Shown: positions 17,079 through 25,756, numbered from the stretch's first letter. The stretch is DNA of 64,000 bases from Geminicoccus harenae (GCF_019800005.1 NZ_JABGCL010000013.1:1-64000); one strand, 5' to 3'. Notes: generated by a model from the letters alone, not told the origin. A program made the numbers and translations.

Positions 17079-17502
17079 CTTCGTCCTGCAGCCGCTTCGC
17101 CACGTCGGCCACCAGACTGTCCGGCTCCCCCTGGCACTCGGCCTGCACCCGGTTCAGCGGGACCGGGAAGGCATTGGGGGCAGCGCCCGCGACGGCATCG
17201 CCATCGGCTTGCGCCGCCGCTTCCTGCCCGGCGCCCGCAGTACCGCCCTGGCTGGCGGTGCCCGGCAGATCCAGGGCGTACATGACGCCTTCGAGCTGCC
17301 GCTTCTTCATCGTCGCGAACTCGCGGCAAGTCACCTGCGCAGGGTCGATACCCTCCAGCGCCGCTCCCTTGTGCACTTCACTCTCATTGTAGACTTCGTT
17401 CTCGTCAGGAGCCTGCGTGGCCTGTTCCTGGGCGAGCAGTGGGCCGGCGGATGCCGCCGCCAGCAGGAACAGCACCAACGCGCCCCGGCTGCATGTCATC
17501 AT
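17053..17502 (-). CDS. HdeA/HdeB-like small periplasmic protein
   Basis: 149 residues with a Sec signal peptide (MMTCSRGALVLFLLAAASAGPLLA). The mature part has the pattern VTCREFATMKKRQLEGVMYAL, then a low-complexity Ala/Gly/Gln insert, then VQAECQGEPDSLVADVAKRL. Two cysteines (C59, C123) in these contexts match the HdeA/HdeB acid-stress chaperone fold, where one disulfide joins the two helices. The insert between them is longer than in E. coli HdeA. The assignment rests on pattern memory only. The CAP gene overlaps its 3' end and the PRC-barrel gene lies 93 bp upstream on the same strand. Confidence 0.55.
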   Translation of the reverse strand: MMTCSRGALVLFLLAAASAGPLLAQEQATQAPDENEVYNESEVHKGAALEGIDPAQVTCREFATMKKRQLEGVMYALDLPGTASQGGTAGAGQEAAAQADGDAVAGAAPNAFPVPLNRVQAECQGEPDSLVADVAKRLQDEGAGPPGDP

Positions 17503-17595
17503 CTTGCCTGTTCCCGGGTGAATGCCCTTGCTGCGAGCAACGCCAGCGTCATGGGCCGGTTCCAGGGGTCTGGCCGGCCCGGTGGCCGCACCGGC

Positions 17596-18561
17596 CTATT
17601 GCTGCTGACCCTGCTGCGGCACGGCCTGCTCGCCCAGCGCCTGCGACCAGTACTGGTCCAGCTCCTGCGCGCCCTCGCCCTGCCCGCGGAACTCCGGCGC
17701 CTGCTCCATGGCGTCCTGGCTCACCGGCAGGAGGATGGTCTCCAGACCGGGCGTTGCCCGCAACTGGTTCCACGGCACCACCACGTCGCGTGTACCCAGG
17801 CCGAGGAAGCCGCCGGTCGCGACCACCACGTACCGGATCTGGCCGGTTTGCGGATCGAGCACGATGTCATCGACCTGGCCCAGATTCTCGTCCTGGGCGT
17901 TGCGGACATCGGTGCCGACCAGATTGTCGGCCTGGACCGAGGAAGTCACCTCATTGATCGGGCGCGCGTTCACGATCTGCTCCTGGCGCCAGCCGGTCAC
18001 CTCGTCCGGGTTCACGCCCAGCTCCTGCAGCCGTCCGACATATTCCTGATAGATCGTCTGGGTGGCGTTCAGCACGGTCTGGCAGCCCTGCTGGTCGCCG
18101 CGCTGCGCCAGGATGCCGGCTGCCCGGTAGAGCGTGCCGATCTCCTCGGACGGCCGCGTCTGCCAGCCCGTGTCACCCCACGGGCTGACGGGTGCCTGGG
18201 ACGGCATCCCGGCCTCCTGGCCCGCACCGGCGGCGGTCCCGTCGACCGGCGGCGGTGTCGTCGCAGCCGTCCCGCCGCCCGCCGGTGGCGCGTCGACCGC
18301 TGGCGGGACATCGGCCGGCGTGGCACCACCGGCCGGCGCCGCGGCACCCGCACCCAGCCCGCCGCGCCAGCCCGAGAGCCAGTAACCCTCCTCCTGCATC
18401 CGCTGGCCGAGCGCCTGCAGGTCGTCGCGGCACTGCTGCGCCTGGGCGGCGCCGTCCGCCGTCGGCTGGGGCGCTGCCTCCTCGGTCTGCGCCAGGGCCA
18501 CGCCGGCCGAAGCCGCAGTCAGCAGCGCAGCAGCGGAGACGCTCATCAAGTACATCTTCAT
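17596..18561 (-). CDS. secreted PRC-barrel domain protein
   Basis: 321 residues. Signal peptide MKMYLMSVSAAALLTAASAGVALAQ, then a helical region with one cysteine (QCRDDLQALGQRM), a long Pro/Ala/Gly-rich linker (about 55-120), a second helical segment with Cys (GDQQGCQTVLNATQTIYQEYV), and a PRC barrel at about 205-280 (LVGTDVRNAQDENLGQVDDIVLDPQTGQ, YVVVATGGFLGLGTRDVVVPWNQL). The tail is Gln-rich. PRC-barrel proteins of this type are common in alphaproteobacterial envelopes and stress-linked gene sets; the precise function is unknown. ATG 18561 is chosen because it starts the signal peptide and is preceded by AAAGGGCAGG. Confidence 0.8.
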   Translation of the reverse strand: MKMYLMSVSAAALLTAASAGVALAQTEEAAPQPTADGAAQAQQCRDDLQALGQRMQEEGYWLSGWRGGLGAGAAAPAGGATPADVPPAVDAPPAGGGTAATTPPPVDGTAAGAGQEAGMPSQAPVSPWGDTGWQTRPSEEIGTLYRAAGILAQRGDQQGCQTVLNATQTIYQEYVGRLQELGVNPDEVTGWRQEQIVNARPINEVTSSVQADNLVGTDVRNAQDENLGQVDDIVLDPQTGQIRYVVVATGGFLGLGTRDVVVPWNQLRATPGLETILLPVSQDAMEQAPEFRGQGEGAQELDQYWSQALGEQAVPQQGQQQ

Positions 18562-18872
18562 GGCCTGCCCTTTCCGGTAAGGTATTCGTTCAGTGCTCCT
18601 TAAGCGGCACCCGACTTCCCAAACGAACACGGCTTACCAGGTTCCAAAAATTTCTTCATGTATACATGTCATCATCATCATCATGCTCCGGGCCGCCCGC
18701 CTGCGGCTTCGGGCCTCCGCCGGCAGACGGCCCCCACGGGCGAATTCGCGACGTGGAGGGAGACGGCCAGCGGGCATCGGCGGCGCGTTCGCGCTTGCGC
18801 CACAAGTAACCAACCGGTTATGTAGCTGCACCGCTTGCGGTCATGACAGAACGAATCAGGGAGGCGAGACCG
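18562..18872. other. 311-bp divergent intergenic region
   Basis: No gene is seen between the PRC-barrel gene (minus) and the sugar-binding-protein gene (plus). It holds a perfect 12-bp palindrome CATGTATACATG at 18657-18668, followed by five TCA triplets, in an unusually AT-rich patch (18640-18685) that is the likely promoter area of the PRC-barrel gene. The TetR-type operator is at 18807-18820. Confidence 0.6.
18807..18820. promoter_or_regulatory. TAACC-N4-GGTTA operator, site A (sugar ABC operon)
   Basis: TAACC-AACC-GGTTA, a perfect interrupted palindrome ending 52 bp upstream of the binding-protein start. The same half-sites recur exactly at 35659 and 63875. Placement over or beside a promoter suggests repression by a TetR-type regulator, the best local candidate being the gene at 24973. 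Confidence 0.65.
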
Positions 18873-19970
18873 ATGGAATCGCTCGGGAGCATCTTCGAAC
18901 GGGCCAAGCTGGAGCGGCGCCGGCTGCTCCTCACCTCGCTGGCGGGCCTGGGTGCCGCCGGCATGACCGGTCTCGCCGGCAGGCGCGCCTTCGGCCAGGA
19001 CCAGCCGCAGCTCGCCAACTCGCTGCGCTCGCTCACCAACCCCTACCATGCCTCGTTCGCCAAGGGCGGCGAGATGTTCGCCCAGTCGGTGGGTGCGCCC
19101 TACGAGGTGCTGGTCACCGAGGGCAACAGCGAGAAGGGCATTTCCGACGTCCGCGCACTGCTCGCCAAGTCCGGCGGCAACCTGGCGCTGTGCATCGATC
19201 CGAACGACACGCCGGACACCCGCGTGATCGTCGAGGCCTGCGCCAAGGCCGGGGCGTCCGTGGTGACGATCTGGAACAAGCCCGCCGACCTGCACCCCTG
19301 GGACTTCGACCCGAACTACGTCGCCCATATCAGCTTCGACGGCGCGCCCTACGGCAAGCAGATGGCGGAGACGCTGATCGAGAAGATGGGTGGCTCGGGC
19401 GGCATCGTGGCACTGGGCGGCATCTTCAACAACACCCCGGCGATCGAGCGCAAGCAGGGCCTGGACGAGGCGCTGGCCGCCAATCCCAATGTCCATCTCC
19501 TGGACTTCCAGGTGGCCGACTGGCTCGAGACCAAGTCCTTCGAGATCACCCAGGCCTGGCTCACCCGGTTCGGCTCGGACATCAAGGGCATCTGGGCCGC
19601 CAATGACGGCATGGCGCTGGGTGCGATCGAGGCGCTGCGCGCCGAGGGCCTGGCAGGCTCGATCCCGGTCACCGGCATCGACGGCATCCGGCAGGCGGTC
19701 GACGCCGTGAAGTCCGGCGAGATGGTCGGCACGGTCGACTGGGATCCGATCTGGGTCGGCGGCATGGGCCTCTCGATCGCCTATCACGCCCACACCAAGA
19801 AGATCGACATCGCCAAGGAGCCGCATCTGCACCGCGAGTTCTACGGGACCGGCGTGCCGATCACCTACAAGAACGTCGACGAATACATCGCGAACTACAT
19901 CGACAAGACCCCGACGATCGACTGGAACGATCTGTGGGGCCGGGTCTCCGGCCAGATCCGCGCCGGCTGA
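18873..19970 (+). CDS. sugar ABC transporter substrate-binding protein (CUT2, periplasmic-binding type)
   Basis: About 365 residues, first gene of a four-gene importer operon. The N-terminus LERRRLLLTSLAGLGAAGM is a twin-arginine-like signal with cleavage near AFG-Q. The mature protein has the ribose/galactose-binding-type fold: SLTNPYHASFAKGGEMFA, LLAKSGGNLALCIDPNDTPDT, the hinge-proximal VALGGIFNNTPAIERKQGL, and IWAANDGMALGAIEAL with ITGIDG-like VTGIDGIRQAVDAVKSG. The ligand is unknown. ATG 18873 is preceded by AGGGAGGCGAG at good spacing; ATG 18843 is less likely. Operator site A lies just upstream, and a strong hairpin follows the stop. Confidence 0.85.
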   Translation: MESLGSIFERAKLERRRLLLTSLAGLGAAGMTGLAGRRAFGQDQPQLANSLRSLTNPYHASFAKGGEMFAQSVGAPYEVLVTEGNSEKGISDVRALLAKSGGNLALCIDPNDTPDTRVIVEACAKAGASVVTIWNKPADLHPWDFDPNYVAHISFDGAPYGKQMAETLIEKMGGSGGIVALGGIFNNTPAIERKQGLDEALAANPNVHLLDFQVADWLETKSFEITQAWLTRFGSDIKGIWAANDGMALGAIEALRAEGLAGSIPVTGIDGIRQAVDAVKSGEMVGTVDWDPIWVGGMGLSIAYHAHTKKIDIAKEPHLHREFYGTGVPITYKNVDEYIANYIDKTPTIDWNDLWGRVSGQIRAG

Positions 19971-19976
19971 GCCCCA

Positions 19977-20007
19977 CCTTCGCCGGCGGCCGCCCCGCCG
20001 GCGAAGG
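19977..20007 (+). terminator. 13-bp stem-loop after the binding-protein gene (attenuator/stabiliser)
   Basis: A perfect 13-bp stem CCTTCGCCGGCGG / CCGCCGGCGAAGG with a 5-nt loop starts 7 bp after the binding-protein stop and 40 bp before the permease start. No U-tract follows, so it more likely protects the 3' end of the binding-protein mRNA or partly stops transcription, giving more binding protein than membrane components. Confidence 0.7.
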
Positions 20008-20046
20008 CCTTCCTGTTCCGTCACAGATCAGGTCAGCGAACCTTAG

Positions 20047-21030
20047 ATGGCCGCCTCCGCTATCCGACTGCCGCCCGCCTCGCGGATCGAGAGACTGCGC
20101 GCGTTCACTCCGGTGATCGTCCTGGTGGTCGTCTTCGCCGTGATCGGGGCGATCGCCCCCGCCTTTTTGTCGATCGACAATCTGGTGCGGATCATGAACG
20201 CCTCGGCGATCCCGCTCTGCCTGGCGCTGGGCGCCACCTTCATCATCCTGATGGGCTCGATCGACCTGTCGGTCGAAGGGGTGGTGGCCATGGGTGCCGT
20301 GCTGACGGCGCTGCTGGTCCAGAACGGCGCGAATGCGAACGATCTGGGCTTTCTCGCCATTCCGCTCGTGCTGCTGATGGGGGCGGCGTTCGGCTTCGTG
20401 AACGGCGTCGTCCATGTGAAGCTGCAGATCCCCTCCTTCATGGTGACGCTCGGCATGAGCTTCATCGCAATCGGCATCGCCACCGTGATGCTGGCCGGCG
20501 AGCGGGTGCGGATCACCGACACGACCTTCCGCGAGCTGGCGCTCGGCCGGGTGCTGGGCATCCCGATGGGGGTGTGGGTGGCGCTCGCGGCGACGCTGGT
20601 GGCCTATGTGATCCAGACCCGCACCCGGCTCGGTCGCTGGATCTTCGCCGTGGGCGGCGGCGAGGACATCCTGCGCCTGACCTCGGTGCCGGTCGGCCGC
20701 GTGCGGATCCTGGCCTTCACCCTGGCCGGCGTCTTCTACGGCCTGGGCGGCATCCTGTCGGCCGCGCAGCTCGGCCAGGGCCACGCGCTCATGGGCCAGG
20801 GCCGCCTGTTCACCACCATCACCGCGGTGGTGGTCGGCGGGACCTCGCTGATGGGCGGCCAGGGCGGCGTGCAGAACACGCTGGTGGGCGTGCTGATCGT
20901 GGTGGGCCTGGCCAACGGCATGGTGCTGATGGGCGTGCCCCCCTATGTCCAGACCGGCGTGCAGGGCGTGCTGATCATCGCCGCGGTGGCACTCGCGGTC
21001 GACCGCAGCCGGGCGAGGATCATCAAATGA
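20047..21030 (+). CDS. sugar ABC transporter permease (CUT2/RbsC family)
   Basis: 327 residues, about eight to ten transmembrane helices, BPD_transp_2 family. Family signatures are visible: LALGATFIILMGSIDLSVEGVVAMGAVL near the first third, and a GGTSLMGGQGGVQNTLVGVLIV segment toward the C-terminus. It forms the membrane channel with the second permease (22570). The ATPase start overlaps its stop by 4 bp (ATGA). Regulation follows the operon promoter near site A, with possible reduction by the preceding stem-loop. Confidence 0.88.
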   Translation: MAASAIRLPPASRIERLRAFTPVIVLVVVFAVIGAIAPAFLSIDNLVRIMNASAIPLCLALGATFIILMGSIDLSVEGVVAMGAVLTALLVQNGANANDLGFLAIPLVLLMGAAFGFVNGVVHVKLQIPSFMVTLGMSFIAIGIATVMLAGERVRITDTTFRELALGRVLGIPMGVWVALAATLVAYVIQTRTRLGRWIFAVGGGEDILRLTSVPVGRVRILAFTLAGVFYGLGGILSAAQLGQGHALMGQGRLFTTITAVVVGGTSLMGGQGGVQNTLVGVLIVVGLANGMVLMGVPPYVQTGVQGVLIIAAVALAVDRSRARIIK

Positions 21031-22553
21031 GCGCTGGCGGCCGGACGGCGGCACTGGAGCTGGTGGGCGTCGACAAGCGCTTCCCGGGCGTCCACGCCCT
21101 CAAGAATGTCAGCCTGGAGGTGCGTCCGGGCGAGGTGGTCGGGTTGATCGGCGAGAATGGCGCCGGCAAGTCGACGCTCATGAAGATCCTGTCCGGCGTC
21201 TACCAGCCGGACGGCGGCGAGATCCGCCACGACGGCAGGAAGGTCGTGCTGCGCAGCCCGATCGACGCGGCGGCCACCGGCATCGGCATGGTCCACCAGG
21301 AACAGTCGCTCCTGACCAACCTGACGGTCGCGGAGAACATCTGGCTGGGCAAGGAGAAGCCGTTCCTGAAAGGCCGGCTGATCGACCACAAGGCCATGGC
21401 CGCGGCGGCGCGCCGCCAGCTCGAGAAGGTCCAGATCGACATCGACCCCACGGTCGTCACCGAGAAGCTGAGCTTCGCCCAGCGGCAGATGGTCGAGCTC
21501 GCCAAGGTGCTGACCCTCGAGGAGGAGATCGAGGGCCATCTGGTCATCATGCTGGACGAGCCGACCTCGGTGCTGGAGCAGGCCGAGATCGACATCCTGT
21601 TCGCCAGGGTGCGGGCACTGCGCGACCGCGCCTCGTTCGTGTTCGTCAGCCACCGGCTCGACGAGATCCTGGACCTGTCGGACCGCGTCTACGTGATGAA
21701 GGACGGCGCGGTGGTGGCCGAGATGCCGTCGGCCGACGCCGACACCGAGAAGCTCCATTCCCTGATGGTCGGCCGCTCGCGCAATGCCGAGTACTACAAG
21801 GAGAACCGGCAGAAGCCGTACCGGCCCGAGGTGGTGATGGCGGCGAGCGGCCTGACGCTGGCCGGCGCCTATGAGGGGGTCGATTTCGAGCTGCATGCCG
21901 GCGAGGTGCTGGGCATTGCCGGGGTGATCGGTTCCGGCCGCGAGGAGCTGGCCCGCACGCTGGGCGGCCTGGCCCCGGCAACCGGCGGCACGCTCACCGT
22001 GTTCGGCCGGCCGGCACGGCTGGCCACGCCCGGCGAGGCCGTGTCGCTCGGCATCGGCTACGTGCCGCGCGAGCGCCGGGTCGAGGGGATCGTGGGCTTC
22101 CTGCCGGTGGTCGCCAACATCACGCTGGGCAACCTGCGCGCCGTGACCAGAGGCGGACTGATCGACCATGCCAAGGAACGCACGACCGCCGAGACCTGGG
22201 TCAAGCGCCTGGCGATCAAGACGCCCACCATCCGCACCCTGGTCATGAACCTGTCGGGCGGCAACCAGCAGAAGGTGGTGCTGGCCAAGTGGATCAATGC
22301 CGGGGCGAAGATCATCGTGCTGGACCACCCGACCCGCGGGCTGGACGTCGGCGCCAAGGAGGAAGTCTACGAGCTGGTGCGCTCCATCACCGCGGAGGGC
22401 GTGGCCGTGATCCTGACCTCGGACACGCTGGAGGAGACCATCGGCCTGTCGCACCGGATCATCGTGATGAAGGACAAGCGGGTGACCGAGCGGTTCGAGG
22501 CCATGCCGGGCGGCAAGCCCGACCAGCTCGACCTGATCCGGCACATGGTCTGA
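21027..22553 (+). CDS. sugar ABC transporter ATP-binding protein (CUT2/RbsA-like, tandem ATPase)
   Basis: 508 residues with two ATPase domains. Domain 1: Walker A GENGAGKST, QEQSLL Q-loop, degenerate signature LSFAQRQMVELAK, Walker B VIMLDEPTSVL. The insert EEEIEGHLVIML before Walker B is slightly longer than in E. coli RbsA. Domain 2: no functional Walker A (GVIGSGREEL), signature LSGGNQQKVVLAKW, Walker B IIVLDHPTRGLD with His in place of the catalytic acidic residue, so ATP hydrolysis must rest on domain 1, as usual in this family. The start ATG at 21027 overlaps the preceding permease stop. Confidence 0.88.
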   Translation: MSAGGRTAALELVGVDKRFPGVHALKNVSLEVRPGEVVGLIGENGAGKSTLMKILSGVYQPDGGEIRHDGRKVVLRSPIDAAATGIGMVHQEQSLLTNLTVAENIWLGKEKPFLKGRLIDHKAMAAAARRQLEKVQIDIDPTVVTEKLSFAQRQMVELAKVLTLEEEIEGHLVIMLDEPTSVLEQAEIDILFARVRALRDRASFVFVSHRLDEILDLSDRVYVMKDGAVVAEMPSADADTEKLHSLMVGRSRNAEYYKENRQKPYRPEVVMAASGLTLAGAYEGVDFELHAGEVLGIAGVIGSGREELARTLGGLAPATGGTLTVFGRPARLATPGEAVSLGIGYVPRERRVEGIVGFLPVVANITLGNLRAVTRGGLIDHAKERTTAETWVKRLAIKTPTIRTLVMNLSGGNQQKVVLAKWINAGAKIIVLDHPTRGLDVGAKEEVYELVRSITAEGVAVILTSDTLEETIGLSHRIIVMKDKRVTERFEAMPGGKPDQLDLIRHMV

Positions 22554-22569
22554 AGGGAGTGACCGGCCG

Positions 22570-23520
22570 ATGAATCCCGCTGTCGCCGCCCGCCTGCGCG
22601 ACGTTGCCCCGATCCTCACCCTGATCCTGCTGGTGCTGGTGGTCGGCATCGGCAGCCGGGGCTTCCTGTCGCCCGAGACCCTGCTGGTCCTGGCCGCCGA
22701 CACCTCGACCCTGTTCATCATGGCCGCCGGCATCACCTTCGTGATCCTCCTGGGCGGCATCGACCTGTCGGTGCAGGCGGTCGCCAGCATGAGCAGCGTG
22801 GTCATGGCCCTGCTCCTGCCGAGCCTGGGCTATGGCGCCTTCCCGGCTGCCCTGGCCGCCGGCGCCCTGCTGGGTCTGGCCAACGGCCTGGCGTTCACCC
22901 GGCTGCGCGTGCCCTCCTTCATCAGCTCGCTGGCGGTGGGCGGCATCGCCACGGCACTGGCCCTGGCCTTTTCGGGCACGCGCTCGATCCCGATCGGCGA
23001 GGAACTGCGCCACGCCTATCTCTGGTGGATCACCGGCCGGATGCTGGGCATCCCCGCCGAGATCTGGCTGGGCCTGATCGTGCTGGCCATCTGCCTGTTC
23101 GTGGAGCGCTACACCCTGTTCGGCCGCTGGAGCCTGGCAGTGGGTGCCGGCGAGCCGGCGGCGGTCGCCTCGGGCGTGCCGGTGGCGCTGGTCAAGCTCC
23201 TGGCCTGCGTCGTCTCGGCCACGCTCGCCGCCTTTGCCGGCATGGTGCTGGGCGGCCGGCTGGTCGCCGGCTCGCCGACCCTCGCCAACGAGTTCCTGCT
23301 GCCGGCCGTGGCCGCGGTGGTGGTGGGCGGCACCGCGCTCACTGGCGGGGTCGGCAGTGTCTGGCGCACCCTGATCGGCGCGCTGATCGTCTCGGTCGTG
23401 CGGGTCGGCATGACCTTCCTGGGGGTGGACGTGTTCGTCCAGCAGATCGTGCTGGGCATCGTCCTGATCCTGGCGGTCTGGATCACGATCGACCGCGCCA
23501 AGATCCCGATCGTGAAGTGA
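22570..23520 (+). CDS. sugar ABC transporter permease (CUT2/RbsC family), second subunit
   Basis: 316 residues, multi-spanning BPD_transp_2 permease. Typical segments are MAAGITFVILLGGIDLSVQAVASM and AVVVGGTALTGGVGSVWRTLIGALIV. Two different RbsC-like permeases in one operon suggest a heterodimeric channel, as in AraH/XylH-like or autoinducer-type systems. It starts 16 bp after the ATPase. Its final codons lie in a short tandem repeat that continues into the 3' flank. Confidence 0.88.
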   Translation: MNPAVAARLRDVAPILTLILLVLVVGIGSRGFLSPETLLVLAADTSTLFIMAAGITFVILLGGIDLSVQAVASMSSVVMALLLPSLGYGAFPAALAAGALLGLANGLAFTRLRVPSFISSLAVGGIATALALAFSGTRSIPIGEELRHAYLWWITGRMLGIPAEIWLGLIVLAICLFVERYTLFGRWSLAVGAGEPAAVASGVPVALVKLLACVVSATLAAFAGMVLGGRLVAGSPTLANEFLLPAVAAVVVGGTALTGGVGSVWRTLIGALIVSVVRVGMTFLGVDVFVQQIVLGIVLILAVWITIDRAKIPIVK

Positions 23521-23553
23521 TACGATCGTGAGGTGACTCCGATCCCGAGGTGA
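23507..23553 (+). repeat. three imperfect 14-bp tandem units at the permease 3' end
   Basis: CGATCGTGAAGTGA (23507-23520, including the stop codon), CGATCGTGAGGTGA (23523-23536) and CGATCCCGAGGTGA (23540-23553) are spaced 16-17 bp apart. Each unit ends in an in-phase-like TGA. It looks like a small slippage duplication of the gene's tail; no function is evident. Confidence 0.7.
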
Positions 23554-23677
23554 GTTGAGGCAAGGCTAACAAGGTTGCGGTTGTCGCTCTGGGCCGCTCT
23601 GGCTATTGGCGGCCGACACCTGTGGCTGCGCAGTCCAGCCGCGCCGCCCCGACAAGCTGCCTCGGATATTTTCGTCA

Positions 23678-24568
23678 ATGGATCGCCCGCTCAGGCTCGC
23701 GCTCGGGAGCATCGCCATTGGCGTGATCGTCCTCGGGCTGAAATACTACGCCTACCTCATCACCGGGAGTGTGGCGCTCTACTCCGATGCGCTGGAGAGC
23801 ATCATCAACGTCGCCACGGCGGTCGCTGCGTTCTTCGCGGTGCGCCTGGCGGCGGTGCCGCCCGATGCCAACCATCCTTACGGCCATTACAAGGCCGAAT
23901 ATCTCTCCGCCGTGCTCGAAGGCGTGCTGGTCATCCTGGCCGCCCTGTCGATCCTGCGCGAGGCATATGCCGGCTGGCTGGCGCCCGCCCCGCTGGACGC
24001 GCCCTGGCGCGGCCTCCTGATCAACGGCTTTGCCGCCGCGATCAACGCGGTCTGGTGCTCGATCCTGTTCCGCTACGGACGGCGCTGGCGCTCGCCGGCC
24101 CTGGTCGCCGACGCGCGGCATCTTTGGACCGACGTGATCAGCTCGGCCGGCGTGATCCTGGGCGTGGCGCTGGTCCCGTTCACCGGCTGGGCCCGGCTGG
24201 ACGCGGTGCTGGCGGCCCTGGTCGCCCTGAACATCCTGTGGGCCGGCTGGCGGCTGATGCGGGAATCGATCGGCGGGCTGATGGACGAGACCGTTTCGCC
24301 GGAAACGCTCGCCCATGTGCGCCAGGTGATCTCGCAGCATGCGGAAGGTGCCCTGGAGGCACACGACCTGCGCACCCGCCATGCCGGGCGGATGATCTTC
24401 CTCCAGTTCCACCTAGTGGTGCCCGGCTCCATGACGGTGTCCGAATCGCACGCCTTGTGCGACCGGATCGAGGCCGCCCTGCGCGAAGGCCTGAAGGACG
24501 TCGTCATCGATATTCATGTGGAACCGGAGGAAAAGGCGAAGCATCCTGGCGGCGTCCCGGTGCTTTGA
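23678..24568 (+). CDS. cation diffusion facilitator (CDF) metal transporter
   Basis: 296 residues with six predicted transmembrane helices and a cytoplasmic C-terminal metal-binding domain (HAEGALEAHDLRTRHAG, then VVIDIHVEPEEKAKH). Helix 5 carries the CDF HxxxD pair (RHLWTDV). By alignment in my head to FieF, the helix-2 pair is E...N (DALESIINV) instead of D...D or H...D. HPYGHYKAEYLSA is the usual loop after helix 2. It probably exports a divalent metal by proton antiport; which metal is unclear. The start at 23678 (MDRPLRLALGS) fits the family N-terminus. The lipoprotein gene follows after 17 bp. Confidence 0.85.
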   Translation: MDRPLRLALGSIAIGVIVLGLKYYAYLITGSVALYSDALESIINVATAVAAFFAVRLAAVPPDANHPYGHYKAEYLSAVLEGVLVILAALSILREAYAGWLAPAPLDAPWRGLLINGFAAAINAVWCSILFRYGRRWRSPALVADARHLWTDVISSAGVILGVALVPFTGWARLDAVLAALVALNILWAGWRLMRESIGGLMDETVSPETLAHVRQVISQHAEGALEAHDLRTRHAGRMIFLQFHLVVPGSMTVSESHALCDRIEAALREGLKDVVIDIHVEPEEKAKHPGGVPVL

Positions 24569-24585
24569 CCTCGAGGAGATCCGGA

Positions 24586-24957
24586 TTGTCCGCCCGTCAT
24601 CGTCCGCAGGCCCGCATCCTCGCCTGCGGTAGCCTGATGCTGGCCTTGGCCGGCTGCAGCCTGACTGCCCTCAACGAGCCGCTCAACTTCGCGACGGCCT
24701 GCCGGACCGACACGGCACTCGAGATGGCGCAGCGCTCGAGCACCGGCGAGGGCGTGGTCGACCCGATCCTCGGCAAGGTCGCCGAGCTGGTGGTCCTGAA
24801 GGATGCCGGCCGGACCACCGCCTATACCCGGGCGCGCGACAAGCTGCTGGCCGGGTATGAGAGCATGACCGCCGCACAGATCGACGAGGCGGTCGATTCC
24901 AAGGTCAAGGAGATCCGGGAGGCCCGGGCACGCGCCACCGGCAAGGCGGCCTGCTGA
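24586..24957 (+). CDS. small predicted lipoprotein
   Basis: 123 residues starting at TTG 24586, which has a GAGGAG Shine-Dalgarno 8 bases upstream. The N-terminus carries RHRPQARILACGSLMLALAGC, a lipoprotein signal with an LAGC lipobox. The mature part is a predicted helical protein (LGKVAELVVLKDAGRTTAYTRARDKLLAGYE, ending in AC) of unknown family. It sits directly behind the CDF gene in the same orientation and is convergent with the TetR gene 15 bp away. Confidence 0.7.
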   Translation: MSARHRPQARILACGSLMLALAGCSLTALNEPLNFATACRTDTALEMAQRSSTGEGVVDPILGKVAELVVLKDAGRTTAYTRARDKLLAGYESMTAAQIDEAVDSKVKEIREARARATGKAAC

Positions 24958-24972
24958 CCGGTATCTCCTGCC

Positions 24973-25665
24973 TCAGGGGCGGCGCAGGTAGCTCAGGATC
25001 GTCTCGACCATGACCACGCGCCGCTTCTCCATCTCCGGCTCCGCACCCAGGTCGACCCCGTAGATCACCGAGAGCGTCCAGCGGTTGTTGAGATAGTAGA
25101 AGCCCAGTGCCGCGATCGAGATGTAGAGTTGGTTCGGGTCGATGCCGTCTCGGAACACGCCCTGGCGCACGCCGCGCTCCAGCAATTCGCCGATCAGCGC
25201 CACGAACGGCGAGTGCATCTCGCGGATCTTCTTGCTGCGCTTGAGGTAGCGCGCCTGGTGGATGTTCTCCGTCACGATCAGGCGCAGGAGCTCCGGGTTC
25301 TGCCGGTAGTAGTTCCAGGTGAACTCGATCAGGGCCACGAACGCGTCCTCGGGCTCACGCCCGGCGAAGTCGACCAGCCGCTCGGCCCGGCGCAGGTCGC
25401 CATAGGCCTCCTCCAGCACGGCGAGGTAGAGCTCCTCCTTGCTCTTGAAATAGTGGTAGATCATCCGCTTGTTGATCTTGGCCCTGGTCGCGATCGCATC
25501 GACCCGCGCCCCCGCCAGCCCTTTTCGGGCGAACTCGCTCTTGGCGGCGGCCAGGATCCGCGCACTGGTCAGCTTGGGGTCGCGCAGGCGCAGCGCCTTG
25601 GCGGATCGCCCTTCGCCCTTGCCCTTGCTCAGGGTGGCCGGCTCGGCCTCGCTGCTGCGCGTCAT
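24973..25665 (-). CDS. TetR-family transcriptional regulator
   Basis: 230 residues. The N-terminal 30 residues are basic and unstructured. The helix-turn-helix (about 33-80) reads SARILAAAKSEFARKGLAGARVDAIATRAKINKRMIYHYFKSKEELYLAVL, a textbook TetR domain. The C-terminal half (ENIHQARYLKRSKKIREMHSPF..., FYYLNNRWTLSVIYG) resembles the TetR_C group often fused to RutR/AcrR-like regulators. The effector is unknown. An operator-like GAACC-AGTC-CGTTA lies 92 bp upstream of its start in the divergent promoter, and perfect versions lie at four-plus other loci in the window, so it may be an autoregulated local repressor; that link is inference. Confidence 0.85.
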   Translation of the reverse strand: MTRSSEAEPATLSKGKGEGRSAKALRLRDPKLTSARILAAAKSEFARKGLAGARVDAIATRAKINKRMIYHYFKSKEELYLAVLEEAYGDLRRAERLVDFAGREPEDAFVALIEFTWNYYRQNPELLRLIVTENIHQARYLKRSKKIREMHSPFVALIGELLERGVRQGVFRDGIDPNQLYISIAALGFYYLNNRWTLSVIYGVDLGAEPEMEKRRVVMVETILSYLRRP

Positions 25666-25756
25666 GCGCCGTCTTCCTCGTTTCCGTGGCCGCGGTTCGC
25701 ACAGGTCCCGCCGTGCGCAAGCCTAGCAACTCGCCGCGCGACGGTCTTGTAGGAAC

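Noticed and set aside
18668..18684. Run of TCA triplets as a functional microsatellite
   Set aside because: Only five units in an intergenic patch; no sign that it sits in a coding frame or a promoter spacer.
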